34,206 nucleotides of DNA from the NCBI GenBank assembly GCA_002391225.1, contig DGRV01000083.1:20973-55178 (forward strand). Reading direction: 5' to 3'. This DNA comes from Christensenella sp. UBA4379. Its GTDB lineage: Bacteria; Bacillota; Clostridia; Christensenellales; Aristaeellaceae. Below the pieces are notes generated by a model. It did no database searches and was not told the DNA's origin. It worked only from the letters and a program-made list of their open reading frames with translations. The translations under genes were made by a program, and so were the position numbers. Shown in pieces: positions 7,877 through 16,200 of this stretch (position 1 is its first letter; every line of letters begins with the position of its first letter).

Positions 7877-8149
7877 ATGATGTACCCGTTTATGACCTTG
7901 GATGACGGAACAGAGATTGTTCACTCGGAAACACTGGAAGATGGCAGGGTAAAAGTATATATTGAAAAGCCGGATGAAAAGGACTGCTTTCATCATGCCA
8001 CCTGCATGCTGCCGGACTATCAGTGGGAAGATGTCTATGGCTTCAGCGATCAGGAGATGGAACGATACCGGGATGTGATTGAAAGTACTGCCCACCTGAT
8101 CCTGCGGTTTGCAGCTGAAGGAGGCTTTGACAATGCCGCAAATTTTTAA
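7877..8149 (+). CDS. Small acidic protein, partner of DUF4160 gene
   Basis: A 90-residue acidic soluble protein, opening MMYPFMTLDDGTEIVHSE and ending with an AHLILRFAAEGGFDNA segment. I do not recognise a named domain, though I recall similar short uncharacterised proteins in Clostridia. GGAG lies nine bases before ATG 7877; an upstream in-frame GTG at 7847 is less likely. Its last 17 bases overlap the start of the DUF4160 gene, whose ribosome site is inside this reading frame, so the two are translationally coupled. Local base composition is more AT-rich than the flanking genes, suggesting acquired DNA. A two-component antitoxin/toxin-like module is a possibility, not a demonstrated function. 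Confidence 0.7.
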   Translation: MMYPFMTLDDGTEIVHSETLEDGRVKVYIEKPDEKDCFHHATCMLPDYQWEDVYGFSDQEMERYRDVIESTAHLILRFAAEGGFDNAANF

Positions 8150-8411
8150 GGTCGGTTCGTACTGGGTCTATTTCTGGGCAAATGAAAACGATCCTCTGGA
8201 GCCGGTACATGTCCATGTATCCATGGGAAGCCCCAGCGAAAACGCGACCAAGATATGGATCACCCGACGCGGGAAGTGCCTGCTCTGTCATAACCGATCC
8301 CGTATACCGGAACGTGTTTTAGCCAATATCATGGATATTATCGAAGCAAGAAGCGATGAAGTTCTTGATAAATGGCAGCGCTTTTTTAAAGAAACCCGTT
8401 TTTATTGCTGA
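8133..8411 (+). CDS. DUF4160 domain protein
   Basis: A 92-residue protein with the DUF4160 pattern: MPQIFKVGSYWVYFWANEND near the start, then EPVHVHVSMG and later a C-terminal helix with a conserved Trp (LDKWQRFF). DUF4160 proteins are usually encoded next to a second small protein (often DUF2442) in toxin-antitoxin-like pairs; here the partner is the different protein just upstream. ATG 8133 has AAGGAGG upstream at proper spacing; TTG 8109 is rejected. The function of the family is unknown. Confidence 0.8.
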   Translation: MPQIFKVGSYWVYFWANENDPLEPVHVHVSMGSPSENATKIWITRRGKCLLCHNRSRIPERVLANIMDIIEARSDEVLDKWQRFFKETRFYC

Positions 8412-8569
8412 TTTTGAATTTTGTTGAAACAGTATTTCGGGATTGCGCGAGCAATGGACCCCGTTGTCCGTGCGAACCTGTAAAGCCGGCCGGGAGCAGC
8501 AGATTTCCATTTTCCTATTCACGCTGATATATCACCCAAGCGACCACGTCGAAAAAGGAAGGACACGCC

Positions 8570-9760
8570 ATGAAGAACTTTGTTTTTATGTCGCCGAATT
8601 TTCCCGCCAACTACCGGATGTTCTGCCGGGAGCTGGCCCGAAACGGCCTGCGGGTGCTGGGCATCGGCGACTGTCCCTATGAAGGCCTGGAGCCGGAGCT
8701 GCGGGAGAGCCTGACGGAGTATTACAAGGTCGGCTCCCTGGAAAACTATGACGAGGTGTACCGGGCGGTCGCCTATTTCATCCACCGCTACGGGCGGATC
8801 GACTGGCTGGAGAGCAACAACGAGTACTGGCTCACCCACGACGCCATGCTGCGGACGGATTTCAACATTTCCTCCGGCTGGCAGACGGGCGACCTGCACC
8901 GCATCCGCTTTAAGAGCGGGATGAAGGAATATTACCAGAAGGCCGGGATTCCCGTGGCCCGCTGGCACATCGTGGACGACTATGACGGCTGCATGGCCTT
9001 TATCCGGGAAGTCGGGTGGCCGGTGATCGTCAAGCCGGACGACGGCGTCGGCGCTTCCGACACGCATAAGCTGAGTGACGAAGACGGCCTCAGGTCCTTC
9101 CTGGCCACCAAGCGGCCGGACGTCTCCTACATCATGGAGGAATTTATCACCGGGCAGACCATCAGCTATGACGCCATCCTGGACAGCCGGGGAGAGCCGC
9201 TGTTTGAAACCGGCAACGTGACGCCCGCTTCGATCATGGAGATCGTCAACCGCCAGGACAACACCCTGTTTTATATCGTCAAGGACCTGCCGGACGAGGT
9301 CCGCGCCGCCGGCCGGGCGGTCGCCAAAAGCTTTGGGGTGCGCAGCCGGTTCGTGCATTTTGAGTTCTTCCGCCTGACGTGCGACCAGCACATCGGCAAA
9401 GCGGGCCAGGTGGTGGCCCTGGAGGTCAACATGCGCCCCAGTGGCGGCTATTCCCCGGACATGATGAACTTCGCCAATTCGACCGACGTGTACAAGATCT
9501 GGGCGGATATGATCGCCTTCGACCGTTCCACCAAGCCCGCTGGGGAGCATTATTACTGCGCCTATGCCGGCAGGCGCGACAGCAAGCGCTTTGCCCTTAC
9601 GCACGATGCCCTGTGCCAAAAATACGCTTCCCAGCTTCGGATGGTGGCGCGGGTCCCCGAGGCCCTTTCCGGGGCGATGAGCGACCAGATGTACCTGGCC
9701 GTGTTCCAGACGAAGGAAGAACTGTTTGCCTATTTTGAAGACGTAAGCAGGGAAGAATAA
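8570..9760 (+). CDS. ATP-grasp domain carboxylate ligase-like protein
   Basis: A 396-residue ATP-grasp enzyme, cytoplasmic, predicted to join a carboxylate to an amine or thiol through an acyl-phosphate. Visible are an N-terminal Rossmann-like part (KNFVFMSPNFPANYRMF), the ATP-lysine segment VIVKPDDGVGASDTHKL with its glycine loop, YIMEEFITGQTISYD, and the metal-binding EVNMRPSGGYSPDMMN. The general form resembles carbamoyl-phosphate synthase-like ATP-grasp proteins, but substrate cannot be assigned. AAGGA precedes ATG 8570. It is 158 bases after the DUF4160 gene, a gap with no recognisable signal. The next gene, a secreted protein, begins 57 bases later. Confidence 0.85.
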   Translation: MKNFVFMSPNFPANYRMFCRELARNGLRVLGIGDCPYEGLEPELRESLTEYYKVGSLENYDEVYRAVAYFIHRYGRIDWLESNNEYWLTHDAMLRTDFNISSGWQTGDLHRIRFKSGMKEYYQKAGIPVARWHIVDDYDGCMAFIREVGWPVIVKPDDGVGASDTHKLSDEDGLRSFLATKRPDVSYIMEEFITGQTISYDAILDSRGEPLFETGNVTPASIMEIVNRQDNTLFYIVKDLPDEVRAAGRAVAKSFGVRSRFVHFEFFRLTCDQHIGKAGQVVALEVNMRPSGGYSPDMMNFANSTDVYKIWADMIAFDRSTKPAGEHYYCAYAGRRDSKRFALTHDALCQKYASQLRMVARVPEALSGAMSDQMYLAVFQTKEELFAYFEDVSREE

Positions 9761-9817
9761 AGCAGAGCCGCTGCGGCCCTGCGCCCGGCGTGGACCGGGC
9801 GATTGGGAGGCGTATCC

Positions 9818-11095
9818 ATGTCTTGGTTTCAGCGTGTACTGGCAATGAGCGTTCTGCTGTCGCTCTGCCTTTGCTTAGGCCTTGTCGGGGCAGAGGGCTT
9901 GGTGTTTCCGGCTGGGCTCCATGAAATTGAGGAGGAGGCCTTTTACGGGAATGAGGCGCTGCGGGAAGCGGAGCTGCCGGAAGGCCTCATGAGCATCGGC
10001 CCCAGGGCTTTTATGAATTCCGGCCTTCAGCGCGTCGTCCTGCCGGGCAGCCTGACGCAGATTGCGGAGGACGCCTTTTCCGGCTGCGAGGGGCTGAGGG
10101 CCGCGGCCCCTGTGGGCAGCTACGCCTATGATTATTGCCGGAGGGCCGGCATCGCCCTGGAGATTGTCCCGGAGCTGATCCACGAAGGCCTGACCGACGG
10201 CGTCCTCTGGCTGGACGAGAACGGTAAAACAAACGATCAGATCAGCCTGACCCTGCAGGCGGAGGGGCCCTGGACCCTTTCCGTAACCCCGCTTCCCGGC
10301 TCGGACGACTGGCTGACGGCCGCGCCTCTTTCCGGGGAGGGTCCTGCGCAGATTACCCTGACGGTTCGGCAGACCCCCGGCAAATCCATCACAAACCGGG
10401 ATAACTACGCTTCCCGCCTGTCTGTTCAGAGCGAGTACGGAAGCTGCGAGGCCGTGGCGGCCCTGGCGAAAAAGGGCCGGTACGTCAACCGGCATCTGAA
10501 CACCGGCGACCCCGTGACGGACATGATCGCCATCGCCCTGACCCAGGTGGGCTATACCGGAGGCTCCAACGCCTCCGAGCTGGAGGGCACGCCCTCCGGC
10601 ACACCCAACGACTGGACCAAGTACGGCGCCTATATGGGCATTAACGGCAACCCCTGGTGTGCCTGTTTCCTCAGCTGGTGCGCCTTCCAGGCCGGGATTC
10701 CCTCGTCGGTGCTGAAGCCCTCTACCTATGCCCGGCCGCATTATTTTACCCCCGGCGTCAAAACAGGCGCGGTGCGTGTTTACTGGTTCGGCTCGATCCC
10801 CAGCTCCGGTACCGAATACAATTACCTGAACCGCTATGGGATCCGCCTGACGCGGACGGATCCGGGCTGGGCTCCGCTTCCCGGCGATTTCATTTTCTTC
10901 CGCTGGAACGATTATAGCGGCAACATCAAGCATATCGGCATGGTTCTGTCCAGCGATGAGAATGAAATCACCTACGTGGATGGAAACGGCAACGACCGCT
11001 CCGATCAGGTCAAGGTCCGCACCATCCAAAGAACGGACCGGGACATCGTCGCCTACTATACTCCCTGGCCAACTGTGCCTGAAATGCAGGAATGA
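9818..11095 (+). CDS. Secreted LRR_5 (BspA-like) / CHAP-amidase protein
   Basis: A 425-residue exported protein. Residues 1-25 are a signal peptide with a long hydrophobic core. Residues about 28-115 hold BspA-type leucine-rich repeats (IEEEAFYGNEALREAELPEG; IGPRAFMNSGLQRVVLPGSL; IAEDAFSGCEGL). Residues about 125-215 look like a beta-sandwich (WTLSVTP...DDWLTAAP) of the BACON type. Residues about 232-420 form a CHAP/NlpC-P60-like domain with NPWCACFLSWC (C281 the likely nucleophile) and HIGMV (H372 the likely catalytic His). Predicted role: cell-wall peptide or amide hydrolysis with a protein-interaction front end. ATG 9818 has GGGAGG seven bases upstream; TTG 9803 is rejected. Function is inferred from the fold. 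Confidence 0.82.
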   Translation: MSWFQRVLAMSVLLSLCLCLGLVGAEGLVFPAGLHEIEEEAFYGNEALREAELPEGLMSIGPRAFMNSGLQRVVLPGSLTQIAEDAFSGCEGLRAAAPVGSYAYDYCRRAGIALEIVPELIHEGLTDGVLWLDENGKTNDQISLTLQAEGPWTLSVTPLPGSDDWLTAAPLSGEGPAQITLTVRQTPGKSITNRDNYASRLSVQSEYGSCEAVAALAKKGRYVNRHLNTGDPVTDMIAIALTQVGYTGGSNASELEGTPSGTPNDWTKYGAYMGINGNPWCACFLSWCAFQAGIPSSVLKPSTYARPHYFTPGVKTGAVRVYWFGSIPSSGTEYNYLNRYGIRLTRTDPGWAPLPGDFIFFRWNDYSGNIKHIGMVLSSDENEITYVDGNGNDRSDQVKVRTIQRTDRDIVAYYTPWPTVPEMQE

Positions 11096-11140
11096 TTCCT
11101 GCCGGGGAGCATCCATAAGAAGACGCCCTCAATAAGGAAA

Positions 11141-11180
11141 ACAAAAAACGCCGCTGCGGATTTGCTTCATCCTCAGCGGC
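11141..11180 (-). terminator. Rho-independent terminator of the peptidoglycan-binding gene
   Basis: On the minus strand GCCGCTG (11174-11180) pairs with CAGCGGC (11150-11156) and is followed by GTTTTTTGTTTT. It lies 21 bases past the stop of the minus-strand gene and converges on the LRR/CHAP gene. Confidence 0.8.
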
Positions 11181-11200
11181 ATTTCTGTATCATCCAGTTT

Positions 11201-11674
11201 TTATCTATTGTTGTATTTTGCAATTAGTTTAGCCCGGGTCTTGGGGCCGAAGACGCCGTCGGCCGTCAGGCCGTTGTGGCGCTGGAAGGATTTGACGGCG
11301 TTTCTGGTCTTGTTTCCGAAAATGCCGTCCACCTTCCCGGCAAAATAGCCCAGGGTGTTCAGCATCATCTGCAGGGTTTTGACATCCGTGCCGCGCATGT
11401 TCTTCCGCAGCGTCCGGTAGCCGATGTAGCCGATCCTCTCCACGGAGGCGGCGAGCCGCTCTTCCACGGTGGAGGGATAATAGGTGTAGGCGTCGTTGGT
11501 AAACGGCGGCTGATCATACCGGTAGGCGGGGTCGTCGACGCCGAGGGGATAAGCGGTGCCCTCCGGGTCGTTATAGTACCACTCGGGGCTGACGGTGTTG
11601 TTCTTGCCCGCGAACGCGGTCGGAAGCATGGTGAACAGCATGACGGCGGTCACCAAAAGTACCCATTTTTTCAT
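11201..11674 (-). CDS. Secreted peptidoglycan-binding domain protein
   Basis: A 157-residue exported protein. It has a signal peptide of about 22 residues (MKKWVLLVTAVML..., ending TAFA), a linker rich in Tyr, Pro and Asp, and a C-terminal PG_binding_1 domain. The domain is recognisable from RGTDVKTLQMMLNTLGYFAG followed by VDGIFGNKTRNAVKSFQ and LTADGVFGPKTRAKL. No catalytic domain is present, so it is probably a wall-associated binding module or spore/cell-wall accessory. ATG 11674 has AAGGGGA upstream; a longer frame to 11713 lacks support. It is convergent with the LRR/CHAP wall hydrolase, its likely functional neighbour. Confidence 0.85.
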   Translation of the reverse strand: MKKWVLLVTAVMLFTMLPTAFAGKNNTVSPEWYYNDPEGTAYPLGVDDPAYRYDQPPFTNDAYTYYPSTVEERLAASVERIGYIGYRTLRKNMRGTDVKTLQMMLNTLGYFAGKVDGIFGNKTRNAVKSFQRHNGLTADGVFGPKTRAKLIAKYNNR

Positions 11675-11765
11675 GACGATTTTCCCCTTTCCCGGTTGCG
11701 CCCGCGGTTCCAATCGAAAGAACAGCGGGAAAACTCAGCGGATTCCGCCCGGTATACACGATTGC

Positions 11766-11803
11766 GGCCGGCTTTTTTGGGGCTCCCAAAAGTCGGACGG
11801 CCA
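11766..11803 (-). other. Strong hairpin in the 5' leader of the peptidoglycan-binding gene
   Basis: On the minus strand GGCCG...CTTTTGGG pairs with CCCAAAA...CGGCC, a long stem close to the predicted transcript start at about 11806 and roughly 90 bases ahead of the start codon. It could stabilise the message; no known riboswitch matches. Confidence 0.5.
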
Positions 11804-11812
11804 TCTGAACAC

Positions 11813-11841
11813 ATTGTAACCTTTTTTTACCAAAAAAGCAA
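11813..11841 (-). promoter_or_regulatory. Promoter of the peptidoglycan-binding gene
   Basis: Minus strand TTGCTT (11836-11841), 17-base spacer, TACAAT (11813-11818). The untranslated leader would be about 130 bases. Confidence 0.7.
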
Positions 11842-11929
11842 TAACTATGTTGCGATTCCGGCGGAAATCGTATCAAATCTGTCTTAAAAGGGAAGCCAAA
11901 GCCCCCGTCCGCGTCCCGGCTTCCTTTCC

Positions 11930-11958
11930 TTGACGTTTTTGCGGGCGTTCTCTATAAT
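11930..11958 (+). promoter_or_regulatory. Promoter of the flavodoxin-like reductase gene
   Basis: TTGACG (11930-11935), 17-base spacer, TATAAT (11953-11958), close to the sigma-A consensus. The predicted leader is about 95 bases long. Confidence 0.85.
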
Positions 11959-12060
11959 AGGACTGTCGGATGGAAACCCGGGAAGACGGCCGCGGACAGA
12001 GCTCCCCCGGTTTCCGGGCTTTGTTGATTTCATTATTTTGTATAAAGGAGATCTTGCGCC

Positions 12061-12690
12061 ATGGCCAAAGTATTGTTGCTCAACGGAAGCCCTCACGCGC
12101 ACGGCTGCACGGCCGCCGCGCTGGAGGAAATGATCAGGGTGTTCAGCGCCGAGGGAATTGAGACGGAGCTGATCCAGGTGGGAAACCAGGCGATCCGGGG
12201 TTGTGTGTCCTGCAACGCCTGCAGCAAGCTGGGCCGCTGCGTGATCAACGACGACCTGGTCAACCAGACGGCCCCGAAGCTGGAAGCGGCGGACGGCCTG
12301 GTGGTCGGAAGCCCGGTCTACTACGGCTCCCCGAACGGGACGATCCTGGCCTTTCTGGACCGGCTGTTCTACAGCACGCCCTTTTCCAAACACATGAAGG
12401 TGGGGGCCGCGGTGGTCTCCTGCCGGCGCGGGGGCAACACCGCGTCCTTCGACGTGCTGAACAAGTACTTTACCATCAGCGGGATGCCCGTCGCTTCCAG
12501 TACCTACTGGAACCAGGTGCACGGCTTTACCGCCGAGGATGTAAAAAAGGACCTGGAGGGCCTGCAGACCATGCGCAACCTGGCGCGGAACATGACCTTC
12601 CTGATCCGCGCCATCGCCGATGCTAAACAAACCCGGGGCCTGCCCGAGGTCGAACGGGGGGCTTTCACCAGCTTCCCGGATGGGAAATAG
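12061..12690 (+). CDS. Flavodoxin-like NAD(P)H-dependent oxidoreductase (iron-sulfur flavoprotein type)
   Basis: A 209-residue FMN-binding reductase. The N-terminal LLLNGSPHAHGCTAAAL is the FMN phosphate loop. VVGSPVYYGSPNGTILAFLDR is the second flavin-contact region. A Cys cluster C48-x2-C51-x2-C54-x5-C60 (GCVSCNACSKLGRC) is typical of clostridial and archaeal iron-sulfur flavoproteins, where it holds a 4Fe-4S cluster. The donor and acceptor are unknown. AAGGAG precedes ATG 12061. The gene is monocistronic: its own promoter lies upstream and a structured repeat plus terminator follow the stop. A smaller relative occurs at 25412. Confidence 0.87.
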   Translation: MAKVLLLNGSPHAHGCTAAALEEMIRVFSAEGIETELIQVGNQAIRGCVSCNACSKLGRCVINDDLVNQTAPKLEAADGLVVGSPVYYGSPNGTILAFLDRLFYSTPFSKHMKVGAAVVSCRRGGNTASFDVLNKYFTISGMPVASSTYWNQVHGFTAEDVKKDLEGLQTMRNLARNMTFLIRAIADAKQTRGLPEVERGAFTSFPDGK

Positions 12691-12935
12691 GCTGTTTCAC
12701 AGCCATCGATGGGGGGACTTTGTCCCCCCATCGGGACCCCCCTTTACGGATTTTCCTCTCGCTTCGCTCCCGGGCGGAAAATCCGCAAGGTAAGAATTTT
12801 TTCTCCGCAGGAGTTGAGTTGTTTTCCTCACCCAAGGCTTATTCCTGCTCCGAAAAAATTCATCCTCGCACCGCACATGTCGCTGCTGCGGATTTATAAT
12901 GGAGGGGCTGCGGCCCCTCCAAACCACCCCAAGGT
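12690..12935 (+). repeat. Structured intergenic repeat, copy 3 (forward)
   Basis: Starts at the reductase stop codon with GGCTG/CAGCC (12690-12694 with 12700-12704). Then come GGGGGGAC/GTCCCCCC (12711-12718 with 12722-12729), GGATTTTCC/GGAAAATCC (12748-12756 with 12776-12784), GAATTTTTTC/GAAAAAATTC (12794-12803 with 12852-12861) and GGAGGGGC/GCCCCTCC (12901-12908 with 12913-12920). The second and third long stems differ from copy 1 at both strands in a compensating manner. Confidence 0.87.
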
Positions 12936-12958
12936 TTTTCGATAGATAAGCTATTTTG

Positions 12959-13002
12959 AGAAAAAATGACTGTGCAGATTTTGTTTCTGTACAGTCGTTT
13001 TT
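12959..13002. terminator. Bidirectional Rho-independent terminator
   Basis: GACTGT (12968-12973) pairs with ACAGTC (12991-12996), with additional CAG/CTG pairing inside. T-run GTTTTTC follows on the plus strand and ATTTTTT on the minus strand. It sits between the convergent reductase/repeat unit and the MATE gene and can serve both. Confidence 0.8.
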
Positions 13003-13033
13003 CATATGAAATCAGGCTGGTTAATCTGCTGAT

Positions 13034-14395
13034 TCAATCTGCTATTTGTTTTGTTAGCTTCCTTGCCTTGAGGCGGAAGGCGGCGGCGCGCAGGAGCCAT
13101 TCCGCCGCCAGGGCGGCCCAGAGGCCGGGGACGCCCAGGCCCAGGGGGATGGTCAGCGCGTAGCCCAGGGCGCAGCGGCCCAGGGCCAGGGCGATCACGG
13201 AGACGGCGCTGGCGTATCCGCTTTCCCCGACGATGCGCAGGGTCATCGGCAGGACGTTGGAATCGCACCAGAAAAAGGGCATGGCGGCGGCCGCGATGGT
13301 CAGCGCGGTATAGACGATGGCCGTGCCCTGTTCCGTCGCGTGGTAGAGGCGGAGCAGCAGCGGCATCAGCGGGTACAATACCAGCAGCGTACAGAGCTGG
13401 ATCACCCGGCCGATGCGGATGATGTTCCGGGTGTAATGCCAGGTCAGGTCCGGCCGCTTTGCCCCAAAGCACTGGCCGCAGACCGTGCTGGAAAGGGAAA
13501 CCAGCGCGCTGCCCGTGATGGCGAACAGGTTGAGGATGGAATTGGATACGGCGTGAGCGGCCAGGTCCGTGGTGGTCAGGCGGGCCAGATACACCTGCAC
13601 CAGCAGCATGCCGCCCTGGGTCAGCATGGACTCCAGCGCGAGCGGCAGGCCCAGGGCCGCAATCTGTTTCGTCACCGCCGGGCGGAAATGGAGCATGTCC
13701 CCGATGCGGACGTGGTACACATTATGCGTCAGCAGCCAGACGACGGCCAGGCCCATGCCCAGCGTCCGCGCGATAATATAGGAGAAGCCGGACCCGTCGA
13801 CCCCCAGGTGAAAGCCGTTGATGAGCAGCAGGCTCAGCAGCAGGTGGGCGACGTTGATCACGATGGTCAGCAGCAAACTGGACCGCGTGTCCCCGAGGCT
13901 GCGGAAGATACAGAAAATGGCGTTGAACACAGAGAAGGGGATAAAGGAGATGGCCATCAGGCGCATATAGCGGACCGCGTATTCCCGAAGCAATGGCTCC
14001 ACGCTCGGGTACAGCAGGCCGACCAGCGGGGCGGAAAAAAGGATTAGCATGGCGCTGAGCACCATGGCGATGCCGCCGCACAGGCCGGTGACCTCGCCGA
14101 TGGAGAGGCGCACGGCGTTCATGTCCCCGCTGCCCTTGGCCCGGGAAACGACGATGGCCCCGCCCGTCGCCAGGGAGGTAAAAATCAGCGACACCATGCC
14201 GTTGACCGTCCCGACCATCGACACCGCGGCGACCGCCGCTTCCCCGATGGAGGACACCAGCGCCGTGGAGATCACGGAAATAAAACAGATAAAGAACGAA
14301 TCCAGCACCAGGGTCAGGTACATGCTCCGCAGGGCCTGATAGCTGAATTGCTCCGTGGTCAGCATCTGGTTCAGTTTGCGGTCGATTCGCTCCAT
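13034..14395 (-). CDS. MATE-family multidrug/cation exporter
   Basis: A 453-residue polytopic protein with about twelve hydrophobic segments in two similar halves, the size and organisation of MATE transporters, which export drugs or metabolites in exchange for Na+ or H+. Family features include the early AAVAAVSMVGTVNGMVSLIFTS-like segment (helices 1-2), SRAKGSGD between helices, and the second-half counterpart AAHAVSNSILNLFAITGSALVS. ATG 14395 has GGAGGGG upstream; the frame can be extended to 14437 without a ribosome site. It appears monocistronic with its own promoter and a terminator downstream. Substrate unknown. Confidence 0.92.
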   Translation of the reverse strand: MERIDRKLNQMLTTEQFSYQALRSMYLTLVLDSFFICFISVISTALVSSIGEAAVAAVSMVGTVNGMVSLIFTSLATGGAIVVSRAKGSGDMNAVRLSIGEVTGLCGGIAMVLSAMLILFSAPLVGLLYPSVEPLLREYAVRYMRLMAISFIPFSVFNAIFCIFRSLGDTRSSLLLTIVINVAHLLLSLLLINGFHLGVDGSGFSYIIARTLGMGLAVVWLLTHNVYHVRIGDMLHFRPAVTKQIAALGLPLALESMLTQGGMLLVQVYLARLTTTDLAAHAVSNSILNLFAITGSALVSLSSTVCGQCFGAKRPDLTWHYTRNIIRIGRVIQLCTLLVLYPLMPLLLRLYHATEQGTAIVYTALTIAAAAMPFFWCDSNVLPMTLRIVGESGYASAVSVIALALGRCALGYALTIPLGLGVPGLWAALAAEWLLRAAAFRLKARKLTKQIAD

Positions 14396-14436
14396 GATGC
14401 CCCTCCGCTGGATGGTTTTAGAAGCTTCTGAGCCCA

Positions 14437-14465
14437 AGTATAATCGAAAGCGTAAAGAAAGTAAA
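14437..14465 (-). promoter_or_regulatory. Probable promoter of the MATE gene
   Basis: Minus strand TTTACT (14460-14465), 17-base spacer, TATACT (14437-14442). The -10 is good, the -35 moderate. Confidence 0.6.
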
Positions 14466-14475
14466 GACCGCAGAT

Positions 14476-14523
14476 CAAAACGAAAAGGACGCCCGGAACA
14501 GGCGGCTGCCTTTCCGGACGTCC
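14476..14523 (-). terminator. Terminator of the sugar-type ABC operon
   Basis: On the minus strand GGACGTCCGGAAA pairs with TTCCGGGCGTCC (14487-14523), followed by TTTTCGTTTT. It lies about 50 bases past the binding-protein stop codon. Confidence 0.8.
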
Positions 14524-14575
14524 GGTAATCATGTCTTCACTGTTCAGCCTTCGACAGAACTGTGAACAAAATCAT

Positions 14576-16138
14576 TTACTTTCCATAAGCGGTGTCGTAG
14601 GTCTTCTGATAGATATCGATGTATTCCTGCAGGCCCATGCTGTTCAGCTTGGCGATGTATTCGTCCCATTCCTCGTCGACGCCGCCGTAGGCCAGCCACT
14701 TGGCGCGCATTTTCTCGTTATAGGCGATGATGTCGGAGCCGATCAGGGCGATACGGTCGTTGTCCTCGGTGCTGAACAGGAGGGTCGGGTAGTAGATGGT
14801 CGTAGCGACGGGCAGATACATCTCGCTGTTGATCTTGTCCTTGGCCTTGGCGCTGTCGGGCATCGGCAGCGTGGTTTCGTAGAACTCGCGGAACAGGGCC
14901 AGGCAGGAGTCCGGATAGGTGTTGCCGAAGAGGAACTCATCATAGGTCATGCCTTCCGGCGTCTCGGCGTAAGAGAAGGTGCCGTTGCCGTTGTCCACCA
15001 GGTTCAGGCCGATGCAGCCGTATTCCAGCTGCATGCCGTACCAGTCGTCGTAGGTCAGGTCAGCCCACTTGAGCAGGTTGACCGGGTCCTTGCAGGCGTT
15101 GGTCAGCACCAGGCCGACGGGCTCGATGCCGGAGGAGGAGACGTAACCCCAGCTGGTGGTGCCGTCCGGGCCCTTGAGAGGCGCCATCGGGACATATTCG
15201 TCCATGTGGACGGAGCCCAGGTCGAAAATATTCCAGCTGAAATAGGAGCCGATGTTCGCCACTTCGCCCTGGTTCTGGGCGTTGTAGGTGGCCTTGTCCA
15301 TGGTGAAGCCTTCCAGGTCAATCAAACCCTTGGAGAAGAAGTGCTCGTACAGGTAGGAGCAGGCCTTTTTGTAGCCTTCGGTGGTCGGGGTGTAGATCAC
15401 CTTCCCGTTGTCCACGCAGAAGTGATGCTGGCCGGTATACAGATTATCCGCATAGCCGAACATGCCGAACAGGCCGCCCAGGTCGCGCTGGGAGCCTTCA
15501 AACTTGAAGGTCATGGGCTTTTCGTCGTTGGGGTCGCCATTGCCGTTGCAGTCGTTCTCCTTAAAGGCGGTCAGGACGGTCTCCAGCTCGTCGATGGTCG
15601 TGGGTACCTCGAGGCCCAGCTTGTCCAGCCAGACCTTGTTGATGAACATGTTGCTGGGGATCTGGCCGGTCAGGCCGTCAAAGCGGCAGAAGGGGAGGGA
15701 ATAGATGTTCCCGTCCGGCGCGGTGATCGCGGCACGGACCTCCGGATGGGCTTCCAGCTTCGCCTTGAAATTCGGCATATACTGGTCGATGTAGTCGTTG
15801 AGCGCCAGCAGCAGTCCCTGGCTGCCGTAGGTGACCAGCTCGGTGGAGGTCAGGGAGTAGCCGGAGTACAGGGCGTCCGGAAGGTCCACGTTGGCGTTCA
15901 GAGCCAGGGTGACCTTTTCGCTCCAGTCCGCCTGGGGGATCTGCTCGAAGTTCAGATGAACGTTGGTCTTTTCCTCCATGATGCGGAAGATGTCCATCTT
16001 TTCCGCGTCGCCGTTCATCGGACGCATCCGGATCCACACGTCGTAGGAAACCTTTTCCGCCGGATATTCGGCGGCCAGGGCGCTCGCACACGACAGCAGA
16101 AGGGCCGTGCACAGGAGCAGAGACAGCAGCTTTTTCAT
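14576..16138 (-). CDS. Extracellular solute-binding protein (LplA-like, family 1)
   Basis: A 520-residue exported binding protein for an ABC importer, most likely of an oligo- or polysaccharide breakdown product. The signal peptide MKKLLSLLLCTALLLSCASALA ends at an Ala-Leu-Ala site. The LSCAS stretch contains a Cys, so a lipoprotein form is conceivable but the lipobox is not ideal. The mature part has family features WIRMRPMNGDAEKMDIFRIMEEKTNV, DLPDALYSG and LPFCRFDG. Length fits the LplA/YtcQ class. An AAGGAGG site precedes ATG 16138. It is the last gene of the minus-strand operon after two permeases. No ATPase is encoded here, so it presumably uses a shared MsmX-type ATPase elsewhere. Confidence 0.9.
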   Translation of the reverse strand: MKKLLSLLLCTALLLSCASALAAEYPAEKVSYDVWIRMRPMNGDAEKMDIFRIMEEKTNVHLNFEQIPQADWSEKVTLALNANVDLPDALYSGYSLTSTELVTYGSQGLLLALNDYIDQYMPNFKAKLEAHPEVRAAITAPDGNIYSLPFCRFDGLTGQIPSNMFINKVWLDKLGLEVPTTIDELETVLTAFKENDCNGNGDPNDEKPMTFKFEGSQRDLGGLFGMFGYADNLYTGQHHFCVDNGKVIYTPTTEGYKKACSYLYEHFFSKGLIDLEGFTMDKATYNAQNQGEVANIGSYFSWNIFDLGSVHMDEYVPMAPLKGPDGTTSWGYVSSSGIEPVGLVLTNACKDPVNLLKWADLTYDDWYGMQLEYGCIGLNLVDNGNGTFSYAETPEGMTYDEFLFGNTYPDSCLALFREFYETTLPMPDSAKAKDKINSEMYLPVATTIYYPTLLFSTEDNDRIALIGSDIIAYNEKMRAKWLAYGGVDEEWDEYIAKLNSMGLQEYIDIYQKTYDTAYGK

Positions 16139-16200
16139 AGGATAGCCTCCTTCTTAAAAAAGTTGATGGGGAAAGAATATCGACAGCATCCTCTTTGATG

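Noticed and set aside
11887..11928. GGAAGCC/GGCTTCC inverted repeat as a terminator
   Set aside because: The stem is short relative to its long loop and the T-run is weak on both strands. It overlaps the area just ahead of the promoter at 11930 and I could not assign a gene it would terminate.
14531..16198. Long plus-strand open frame of 555 codons
   Set aside because: It is antisense to the solute-binding protein gene, which has a signal peptide, ribosome site and family motifs. The antisense frame is open because of GC-rich codon bias and has no recognisable domain.
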